This document shows positions 1 through 5,263 of a stretch of DNA of 6,153 nucleotides, one piece after another. The stretch spans positions 1 to 6,153 of the forward strand of contig JAIFWQ010000022.1 in assembly GCA_019661795.1 (NCBI GenBank). The letters run 5' to 3'. The notes under the pieces are model-generated. The model had not been told where the DNA came from and ran no database searches. It saw only the letters and a program-made list of their open reading frames with translations. The position numbers and the translations under genes are program-made. The first letter of the stretch is position 1. Each line of letters opens with the position of its first letter. This DNA is from Candidatus Parcubacteria bacterium. GTDB lineage: Bacteria; Patescibacteriota; Minisyncoccia; Phycocordibacterales; UBA6065.

Positions 1-3
1 CAT
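1..3 (-). other. Possible start codon of a further gene beyond the left edge
   Basis: An ATG on the minus strand occupies the last three bases, seven bases after the pilin 4 stop, the same spacing as pilD to pilin 4. In such loci more minor pilin genes often follow. No coding sequence can be read, so identity is unknown. Confidence 0.25.
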
Positions 4-10
4 GGATGTT

Positions 11-598
11 CTAATTGCATACGCCCGTATCGTCGGCGCCGGCGGATATCTGGCCTGTCGATTCGACCGTGACCTTGCGCTTCAGGCCCTGCGGCGACTG
101 AAGGCAGATCTCCGCCTTGCCGTAGCTCGTCCCCGCCGATCTGATGTACGCGTCAGGGTTCGGGCGCAGGAACGTGACGTCGACGATGGCGGCGCTACAG
201 GGCGTCACGCCGTTGAGGCAGATCTTCGATATCCTGTTCCCTTTGCCGATGGTGAACGTCTGGATATCGACGTCGCCTGCGTCTTTGACATGAGCCGTGC
301 CGCCGGTCTTGTCTTCGAAAAGGACATACGATGAAGGCGATGCCGTATTGAAATCGATGCCGTAGCCGGAATTGAAGCTCAATGCGGCGTTCTGCCTCAC
401 CGATATGCCGTAGAACTGCGCCTGGCGAATGGAAAGGCCGATCTCGTAGGCGAGATTCGTGAGGAGCACGCTGCCGTTGAACTGCGCGTTATTGAATATC
501 GCCACGGTCGTGATGAAGGTGAATATGGCGATCGAGACGAGGAGCTCGACCAGAGTGAAACCTCGGGACGCTGGGGGAATTTCTATGCCTCTCTTCAT
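11..598 (-). CDS. GspH/FimT-like minor pilin 4
   Basis: A 195-residue prepilin, the largest of the four. The 13-residue leader MKRGIEIPPASRG precedes FTLVELLVSIAIFTFITTVAIF. The next helix (SVLLTNLAYEIGLSIRQAQFYGISVRQ region, 43-69) fits the GspH/FimT pattern, in which an LA..I..SIR.AQ stretch follows the membrane segment. The rest looks beta-rich and extracytoplasmic, with four cysteines (127, 134, 165, 194); C127 and C134 may pair. The C-terminus is GVCN, again a penultimate Cys as in pilins 1 and 2. In related systems GspH/FimT-like subunits sit at or near the pilus tip, and FimT-type proteins have been linked to DNA binding; neither is shown here. AAAGGA touches the ATG directly, too close for a normal Shine-Dalgarno sequence, and a perfect TATAAT lies just before it. 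The start is set by the short basic leader. Confidence 0.9.
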   Translation of the reverse strand: MKRGIEIPPASRGFTLVELLVSIAIFTFITTVAIFNNAQFNGSVLLTNLAYEIGLSIRQAQFYGISVRQNAALSFNSGYGIDFNTASPSSYVLFEDKTGGTAHVKDAGDVDIQTFTIGKGNRISKICLNGVTPCSAAIVDVTFLRPNPDAYIRSAGTSYGKAEICLQSPQGLKRKVTVESTGQISAGADDTGVCN

Positions 599-604
599 TC
601 CTTT

Positions 605-610
605 ATTATA
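605..610 (-). promoter_or_regulatory. TATAAT hexamer six bases before the pilin 4 start
   Basis: On the minus strand this is a perfect -10 consensus followed by AAAGGA and the ATG at 598. It overlaps the TAA stop of pilD. No -35-like hexamer is seen 16-18 bases upstream. If used, it would give a leaderless or nearly leaderless transcript. It may equally be an AT-rich initiation region arising by chance. Confidence 0.2.
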
Positions 611-1436
611 CCGCCAAATGGGACAAAATCGCCTGCGCGTCGATGCCCCACAGGAAGACGATGAGAAAGCCGATGACGAGGAACGGCCCGAACGGGATCT
701 CGCTTCTCATGCCGAGCGCCGCGGACTTCCGAGAAAGCCTCTGAAACGCCATCGCGGCCAAAGAAACGGCCGCGCCGATCCAGAACGACAGGAGAAGCGC
801 CGATATGCCCTGCGAAAGGCCGAGAGCCCAGCCGATGGAGAGCGCGAGCTTGCCGTCGCCGAGGCCCATCCATCGTCCTTTGGAGATCTTCCAGAAGAAC
901 CAGAAGAAAAGGAAGAGCGCCAGTCCCGCTATCGCCCGATACGGATCGATATTTCCTGTCATAGCCCATTCCATGCCTATGAGGCCGAGAGATATGAATG
1001 CCGCAGCGTATGAAAAAAAATCAGGTATGATCTTGTGCCGCAGATCGTACGCGACGATGACGATATAAAAACAGAGGAGCGCGGCAACGAGGACGAATGA
1101 GGCGAACGATAGCGGGTTCGAGAACGCTTCGGGGACGCGGAGGGCCGCGGCGGCGAACGCCGCCGCGGCCGAAACCTCCACCAAAGGATATTGCCATGAA
1201 ATCTTCGCTCCGCATCTCCGGCACGCGCCTCTCTGGATGATGAAACTCGCGACCGGTATCAATTCATACCAGCGCAACGGAGCGCCGCACGAAAAACAGG
1301 CAGACCTGCCTTTGGCTATGCTCATGCCGGTATTCCACCGCAGGATGACGACGTTCAAAAAACTGCCGGCGATCAGGCCGAAAACGATGATCGGTATAAA
1401 AAGCATCGGCGCGGGATAGGCGGCGAGAAAATCCAT
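606..1436 (-). CDS. pilD: Prepilin peptidase and N-methyltransferase PilD
   Basis: A 276-residue polytopic membrane aspartic protease (family A24) that cuts prepilin leaders after Gly and methylates the new N-terminal Phe. The first helix ends in the family signature GSFLNVVILR (24-33). A zinc-type domain follows, with both pairs intact: C47-x2-C50 and C72-x2-C75, around RWYELIPV and before ISWQYPLVE. The two catalytic aspartates are D131 in YDLRHKIIPD and D194 in GLGDGKL, the GxGDxKL motif. A late conserved block, EIPFGPFL, is at 246-253. Hydrophobic segments lie at about 12-34, 107-129, 138-156, 167-183, 196-225 and 249-268. The gene sits among its substrates, nine bases after pilin 3 and seven before the GspH-like pilin. 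AAGGG six bases before the ATG is one of the few Shine-Dalgarno-like sites in the window. All key residues are present, so it should be active. Confidence 0.96.
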   Translation of the reverse strand: MDFLAAYPAPMLFIPIIVFGLIAGSFLNVVILRWNTGMSIAKGRSACFSCGAPLRWYELIPVASFIIQRGACRRCGAKISWQYPLVEVSAAAAFAAAALRVPEAFSNPLSFASFVLVAALLCFYIVIVAYDLRHKIIPDFFSYAAAFISLGLIGMEWAMTGNIDPYRAIAGLALFLFFWFFWKISKGRWMGLGDGKLALSIGWALGLSQGISALLLSFWIGAAVSLAAMAFQRLSRKSAALGMRSEIPFGPFLVIGFLIVFLWGIDAQAILSHLAV

Positions 1437-1445
1437 ATGCGGCCC

Positions 1446-1859
1446 TTATTGCGGAGGCTGGGCTTTATAATTCGCGGTCGATCCGGACGCCGCGCTCGTA
1501 CATGTCGTCGAATCGCTCGGGATGACGCCTTCGAGTTTGGCCCCGAAACAATATCTGCCGCTCGTCACCAGATATTCATATGCGGTGCCGGCCGGATCCA
1601 CAGGCAGAGACGGGATATATTTCTGGGTCACGAGCGTGGTCAGATCCGCAGGATAGGCCCGATTGACGTCGTAATAGAGAGCGAGCCCGAGCTGGACCTC
1701 TTTCATGTCGCTTATGCGTTTCGTATCGCGCGCCTTGATGCGCGATGCGCTGATCGATGCGATAGCGACGCTCGTGAGCACGCCGACGATGGCGAGCACG
1801 ATAAGCATCTCGACGAGCGTGAAGCCTTTTCTCTTCCGTATTTCAGTTGTCATGCGCAT
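1446..1859 (-). CDS. GspG-like type IV (pseudo)pilin 3
   Basis: A 137-residue prepilin. The leader MRMTTEIRKRKG (12 residues) precedes FTLVEMLIVLAIVGVLTSVAIASI. A second in-frame ATG at 1853 would give a ten-residue leader, and neither start has a Shine-Dalgarno sequence. After the helix comes a GspG-type block: ARDTKRISDMKEVQLGLALY (43-62), then Tyr-Pro (AYP, 69-71), YIPSLPVDPAG (81-91), YEYL, and YCFGAKLEG (103-111). These match the pattern of short GspG-like pilins, in which Asp-Pro-x-Gly and a Tyr-rich stretch recur. Only two cysteines (104, 120) are present, unlike the four in the other pilins, and the C-terminus is a Ser/Thr/Pro/Gln tail. The N-terminal helix uses different codons from pilins 1 and 2, so it is outside their repeat. 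It may be a minor or core pilin; which one is not clear. Confidence 0.9.
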   Translation of the reverse strand: MRMTTEIRKRKGFTLVEMLIVLAIVGVLTSVAIASISASRIKARDTKRISDMKEVQLGLALYYDVNRAYPADLTTLVTQKYIPSLPVDPAGTAYEYLVTSGRYCFGAKLEGVIPSDSTTCTSAASGSTANYKAQPPQ

Positions 1860-1875
1860 TATATGTCAGTCGATA

Positions 1876-2313
1876 TTATTGGCAGACGCCGTTTACGGTA
1901 TCGACAGTCCCCGCCTTGAACCATCCCTGGCTGTTGTCGACGCACCATGTGCCGCCGCCCTTCAAGGCCGATACTCCCACCGCCCATTTGCTCGCCGTCG
2001 AATCCGTCGCGCAGCTCATCGTCGCTCCCGGCGCGGCGTTCGCGAGAACGTTCGCCCTGATCTCCGAAAACCGCGTATCGGCAAAAACTCCGGACGCGCA
2101 TGTCGCCACGCTCACGCCCAGATTCGAATTCGAATCGAGATAATTCTGAACCTGCGTCTGCATCTGCTTCAGAGCCGCCTTGACGGAGCTGTCCGCGCCC
2201 CTGGTTCGGGCGACGTTCAAAGACGCGAGAACGACCGACGAGAGTATGCCGATGATGGCGATGACGACGAGGAGTTCGATGAGAGTGAAGCCGTTGGTAT
2301 GCGTTCTTTTCAT
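1876..2313 (-). CDS. Type IV prepilin 2, paralogue of pilin 1
   Basis: A 145-residue prepilin with an eight-residue leader (MKRTHTNG), then FTLIELLVVIAIIGILSSVV, identical in protein and DNA to pilin 1. The mature form is about 137 residues. The globular domain is diverged but has the same plan: four cysteines (72, 101, 124, 144), the motif WCVDNSQG at 123-130, a matching Trp-Ala stretch (KWAVGVSALK against AWAIAAQLK), and a penultimate C-terminal Cys (VCQ). It is therefore a true paralogue and not a different minor pilin class. Only 17 bases separate it from pilin 1, and those form a hairpin reaching the A of its ATG. There is no Shine-Dalgarno sequence. It could be a second major pilin or an alternative subunit; the sequence alone cannot decide. 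Confidence 0.92.
   Translation of the reverse strand: MKRTHTNGFTLIELLVVIAIIGILSSVVLASLNVARTRGADSSVKAALKQMQTQVQNYLDSNSNLGVSVATCASGVFADTRFSEIRANVLANAAPGATMSCATDSTASKWAVGVSALKGGGTWCVDNSQGWFKAGTVDTVNGVCQ
2222..2292 (-). repeat. 71-base perfect direct repeat, copy in pilin 2
   Basis: This is the partner of 2725-2795, offset by 503 bases in the same orientation. Both copies encode the same residues in the same frame, so recombination between them would remove 503 bases and leave a single in-frame hybrid pilin. Confidence 0.95.
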
Positions 2314-2329
2314 GATCCGAGAGGGATCA
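2313..2329 (-). promoter_or_regulatory. Hairpin overlapping the start codon of pilin 2
   Basis: A perfect six-base-pair inverted repeat, TGATCC and GGATCA around a five-base loop, fills almost the whole 17-base gap between pilins 1 and 2. Its last base is the A of the pilin 2 ATG. No Shine-Dalgarno sequence is present there. It could limit new initiation at pilin 2, or mark coupling to translation of pilin 1. The structure is seen; the role is inferred. Confidence 0.4.
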
Positions 2330-2330
2330 G

Positions 2331-2810
2331 CTAGTTGCAGGCGGACGACGTGATGGCGGTCGAAGGCGTGCTAGCCGTGATCGTTTCCTGTTTGGACGCT
2401 CCGGTCGAGTCGACGCACCATGCGAGCGTGGTCGAAGTCTTGAGCTGGGCCGCTATCGCCCATGCGGTCGCAGGGTTCGCGTTCGTGCTGCAGATGAGAG
2501 CCGAAGGAGAGTTCGCTGTCGCGCCCGCGATCTGGTTCGCGATGGTCGCGTCTTTGAAGACGAGGGTCGACGCCGTACCGGCGGTACACTGGGCGTTCGA
2601 CGTAGCTGCGGCGACGGCGCCGTAGTTTCCGTACGTATCGTAGAAGATCTCGGCCTGGGGACGGATAGCCGCGAGCTGGGACTTTATAGCTGCGTCCGAA
2701 CCCTTGCCTCGCGCGGTATTGAGCGACGCGAGAACGACCGACGAGAGTATGCCGATGATGGCGATGACGACGAGGAGTTCGATGAGAGTGAAGCCTTTAT
2801 TCCTGTTCAT
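2331..2810 (-). CDS. Type IV prepilin 1, candidate major pilin
   Basis: A 159-residue prepilin. The leader is six residues (MNRNKG), cut by PilD after the glycine, leaving Phe at +1 and Glu at +5 (FTLIELLVVIAIIGILSSVV), a textbook type III signal with the hydrophobic assembly helix. The mature subunit is about 153 residues and has four cysteines (75, 107, 132, 158), with a WCVDSTG motif at 131-137 and a penultimate Cys at the C-terminus (ACN). Two disulfides are plausible. It is the first gene after the 112-base gap, and the Ala/Thr/Ser-rich globular domain would suit a surface subunit, so it is a candidate major pilin; this is an inference. Codons 7-30 are identical at DNA level to pilin 2, while the rest diverges strongly. 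The ATG at 2810 has no clear Shine-Dalgarno sequence (preceded by TTTTCAAGAC). Confidence 0.93.
   Translation of the reverse strand: MNRNKGFTLIELLVVIAIIGILSSVVLASLNTARGKGSDAAIKSQLAAIRPQAEIFYDTYGNYGAVAAATSNAQCTAGTASTLVFKDATIANQIAGATANSPSALICSTNANPATAWAIAAQLKTSTTLAWCVDSTGASKQETITASTPSTAITSSACN
2725..2795 (-). repeat. 71-base perfect direct repeat, copy in pilin 1
   Basis: Compared base by base, this segment is identical to 2222-2292 in pilin 2. It encodes the end of the leader and the N-terminal hydrophobic helix (GFTLIELLVV through VVLAS). Synonymous differences appear at once outside both ends: Ser-Leu is TCG CTC here but TCT TTG in pilin 2. Confidence 0.95.
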
Positions 2811-2922
2811 GTCTTGAAAATGATGCTGTTAATGCCGTCGGCTTTGTAATAAGCTCTTCTATTGTACAAAAAACCCTTATCTACAGCCACTCGAAAATGG
2901 GGATAACCCGCAAACGGCTCTG
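2811..2922 (-). promoter_or_regulatory. Intergenic region between pilC and the pilins; candidate pilin promoter
   Basis: This is the only gap over 50 bases in the cluster, and it lies just before the pilins, which usually need far more transcript than the assembly machinery. Read on the minus strand, a run of six T is followed by a -10-like hexamer TACAAT (2861-2866, five of six to consensus), about 50 bases before the pilin start. No convincing -35 lies 16-18 bases upstream. A weak imperfect hairpin (TTATC/GATAA outer pairs, CCA/TGG inner pairs) precedes the T run, but it is interrupted and is not a standard terminator. Two DnaA-box-like 9-mers flank the hairpin. A separate pilin promoter here is an inference from position and the -10-like site. 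Confidence 0.35.
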
Positions 2923-4131
2923 CTACGAGATATTCGAGGATATGTTGTATATAGGAATGAGCACGGACGCGAGAAGGAATCCCACGCCGAGGCCCAAAAG
3001 CACGATCATGGCCGGTTCGATGAGGTCAACGAGCGTATCCACGGCGTTCACCACCTCCCTGCTGTAGAACACGGAAAGGGTTTTAAGTATCTTGCCCAAT
3101 TCGCCGGATTCCTCGCCCACCTTGATCATTTGGATCATGATGCCCGGAATGATCCTTTTGCCGGAGAGCGCGTCGGAGACGGCCTTTCCGCCTTTCACGT
3201 CTTCTGTCGCGTCGAGGAGCACGCGCTTGTAGACTTCGTTTCCGACGACGTCGGAAGTGAGCTCGAGGGCGCGCACCATCGGAATGCCCGAGACGAGCAT
3301 GGTATTCATGTTGTCGGATATGCGCGAAAGATAGAGCTTCTGGTAGAGATGCTTCACGAACGGTGTCTTTATCCGGGCATCGTCGAGAGAATATTTGCCT
3401 GACGGCGTTTTCAGGAACCGGTACAGAAAGAATCCGCCGACGATCGCCGCGACGACGATGAATATGCCGTACGACACGAGGAATTGGGAGAAGCCGATGA
3501 CGATTTTAGTATAGATCGGTATAGATTGGCCGGAGTCGGTGAGGATCGAGCTGATCTTCGGGATGACGACGGTGAGCATCAGTATCATGACGGTGAAGAA
3601 CGTCATGATGACGAACGCCGGGTATATGAGGGCGTTCTTCGCCTTCGAATTCACTTCATAGCTCCGGTCGAGATGGTCGGCGAGGAAGACGAAGACCTCG
3701 TCGAGCTTGCCCGACTCTTCGCCCGAGCGGACCATGTTGACGTAGAAGTCGTTGAAGATCTTCGGATGCTTGCCGAGGGCTTTCGATATGGCGCTTCCGG
3801 CTTGGAGATCGTCGGCGACCTCGGTGAGAGCCCTGCCGAGGGTCTTGTTCTCGGCTTCGCCGGCGAGGAGCCGGAAGACGCGCAGGGCCGATACCTGGGC
3901 TTCGAAGAGCGTCGCGAGCTGGCGGGACAGGACGACGACGTCCTTGTTCGAGACGCGGGAGAAGAATTCGAGGTCGCGGCTGAAGAACGACTTCTTGTCG
4001 GCCGGATTCACCTCTTTTATGACGAGTCCGCGCCTCTGGAGAGACGAAATGGCCACGTCCATCGAGATAGCCTCGATCGAGCCTTTTGCCTCCGCCCCTG
4101 CCTGATCTATCGCGCTGTAGTTGAAAAGCAT
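2923..4131 (-). CDS. pilC: Type IV pilus inner-membrane platform protein PilC
   Basis: A 402-residue polytopic membrane protein, full length for PilC/GspF. It is the inner-membrane platform on which PilB and PilT act and from which pilin is loaded into the fibre. Two T2SF domains repeat: roughly residues 68-191 with the signature GEESGKLDEVF (137-147), and 272-394 with GEESGELGKIL (339-349). Hydrophobic segments lie at about 168-190, 213-239 and 372-394, giving the expected three-helix topology. The N-terminal stretch (FNYSAIDQAGAEAKGSIEA) is the typical PilC start. The ATG at 4131 is preceded by AAAGAC and not by a clear Shine-Dalgarno sequence. The TAG stop is followed by the only sizeable gap in the window (112 bases) before the pilins. 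Nothing in the protein looks truncated or unusual. Confidence 0.97.
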   Translation of the reverse strand: MLFNYSAIDQAGAEAKGSIEAISMDVAISSLQRRGLVIKEVNPADKKSFFSRDLEFFSRVSNKDVVVLSRQLATLFEAQVSALRVFRLLAGEAENKTLGRALTEVADDLQAGSAISKALGKHPKIFNDFYVNMVRSGEESGKLDEVFVFLADHLDRSYEVNSKAKNALIYPAFVIMTFFTVMILMLTVVIPKISSILTDSGQSIPIYTKIVIGFSQFLVSYGIFIVVAAIVGGFFLYRFLKTPSGKYSLDDARIKTPFVKHLYQKLYLSRISDNMNTMLVSGIPMVRALELTSDVVGNEVYKRVLLDATEDVKGGKAVSDALSGKRIIPGIMIQMIKVGEESGELGKILKTLSVFYSREVVNAVDTLVDLIEPAMIVLLGLGVGFLLASVLIPIYNISSNIS

Positions 4132-4152
4132 GTCTTTATATTATCGCACAGG

Positions 4153-5220
4153 TCACATCAGCCTTTCGAGGTTCCGGGGATTCGGCGAATACAGGTAGGC
4201 GTTCTCCGCCGTGATCTGGCCCTTCCGCACGAGCTCGGCGAGCGACCGGTTCATGTCTATCATCCCCTGGTCGAGGCCGGTCTCGATCACCGTATTGATC
4301 TCGTGCACGCGCTTTTCGCGGATGAGGTTCTGCACGGCAGGCGTCACAACGAGGAGCTCGTACGCCGGAACGAGGCCGCCCGATATGCTCGGGATGAGCC
4401 TCTGGGAGAATATGCCGGTCAACGTCGCCGCGAGCTGCATGCGGATCTGGTCCTGCTGCGCCGCCGGGAACGAATCGATGATGCGGTTGATGGTCTGCGC
4501 GGCGTTGTTCGTATGGAGAGTCGAAAACACCAGATGTCCGGTCTCTGCGGCGGTCACGGCCGTCGCCATGGTATCTATGCTGCGCATCTCGCCCACGAGG
4601 ATGACGTCGACGTCTTCGCGGAACACGGATTGGAGGGCCGTCGAGAAATCAGCGGTATCGAGCCTGACCTCCCTCTGGTCGATGATCGATTTCTTCTGCT
4701 CGTATATGTATTCGATCGGGTCTTCGATGGTGATGATGTGCTCTGCCCTGCGGTCGTTGATGCATTCGACCATAGCGGCCAGGGTCGTGGTCTTGCCGTG
4801 GCCGACGGGACCGACGACGAGGAAGAATCCCTGCTGTCTTTCGCAGAACGTCTCGAGCACCGCCGGCAGGTTGAGCTCGGCGAACGATTTGATCTTCTTC
4901 GGTATGAGGCGGAACGCGAACGATATGGTCCCCTGCTGGAAAAATCCGTTGCCGCGGAAGCGGGCCCTTTCGCCGTAATCGTATGAAAAGTCGATCTCTC
5001 TCTGCTTCAGGAAAAGATCCTTGTCGGCGGCGTCGAGGATCACCGGCAGGAAGCCCGCCATGTCTTCCCTCGTGAGGACCTTGCGGTTCATGAGAGGTAT
5101 GAGGAAGCCCGCGACGCGAAGCGTCGGATAGCGGCCCGCGGAGAGGTGAAGGTCCGATGCAGACTCTTTAATGACCGTCTCTATGAGATCTTCGAATTCT
5201 TTTTTATAGTCGAGAGCCAT
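4153..5220 (-). CDS. pilT: Type IV pilus retraction-type ATPase PilT
   Basis: A 355-residue protein, the usual PilT length. PilT is a hexameric cytoplasmic ATPase that depolymerises the pilus and drives twitching or DNA uptake. The N-terminal domain has the family block ASDLHLSAGRYPTLRV (21-36). The ATPase core has Walker A GPVGHGKT (137-144), Asp box IEDPIEY (165-171), Walker B with VILVGEMR (206-213) and His box TGHLVFSTLHTNNA (227-240). The C-terminus has AVQNLIREKR (295-304), matching the AIRNLIRE block seen in PilT proteins and not in PilB. The Walker A is unusual: most PilT proteins read GPTGSGKS, but the essential G, K and T are kept. The ATG at 5220 gives the expected N-terminus (MALDYKKEFEDLIETVIKE). 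No good Shine-Dalgarno sequence precedes it; the upstream bases are A-rich with four ATCA words. It sits 21 bases before pilC. PilU would be the alternative, but no second PilT-like gene is present for comparison. Confidence 0.95.
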   Translation of the reverse strand: MALDYKKEFEDLIETVIKESASDLHLSAGRYPTLRVAGFLIPLMNRKVLTREDMAGFLPVILDAADKDLFLKQREIDFSYDYGERARFRGNGFFQQGTISFAFRLIPKKIKSFAELNLPAVLETFCERQQGFFLVVGPVGHGKTTTLAAMVECINDRRAEHIITIEDPIEYIYEQKKSIIDQREVRLDTADFSTALQSVFREDVDVILVGEMRSIDTMATAVTAAETGHLVFSTLHTNNAAQTINRIIDSFPAAQQDQIRMQLAATLTGIFSQRLIPSISGGLVPAYELLVVTPAVQNLIREKRVHEINTVIETGLDQGMIDMNRSLAELVRKGQITAENAYLYSPNPRNLERLM

Positions 5221-5263
5221 GGTTGATTGATCTTGATTATGATATCACGCCCTTTTCCCGGGA

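Noticed and set aside
459..1013. Plus-strand open frame opposite pilin 4 and pilD
   Set aside because: The protein is a low-complexity Arg/Glu-rich string that spans two well-supported minus-strand genes. It is a shadow of their codon use.
2867..2922. Rho-independent terminator after pilC
   Set aside because: A run of six T exists, but the nearest stem is short and interrupted, and GGG separates it from the T run. It does not meet the usual form.
3484..4986. A 500-codon open frame on the plus strand opposite pilC and pilT
   Set aside because: It lies antisense to two certain genes and spans their intergenic gap. Its protein is rich in Asp, Glu, Arg and His with no recognisable domain. Long antisense frames like this arise from GC-rich codon bias.
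5221..5263. Terminator or promoter between pilB and pilT
   Set aside because: The gap has only a three-pair stem possibility around CCCGGG and a CATAAT hexamer with no -35. It is too weak to list.
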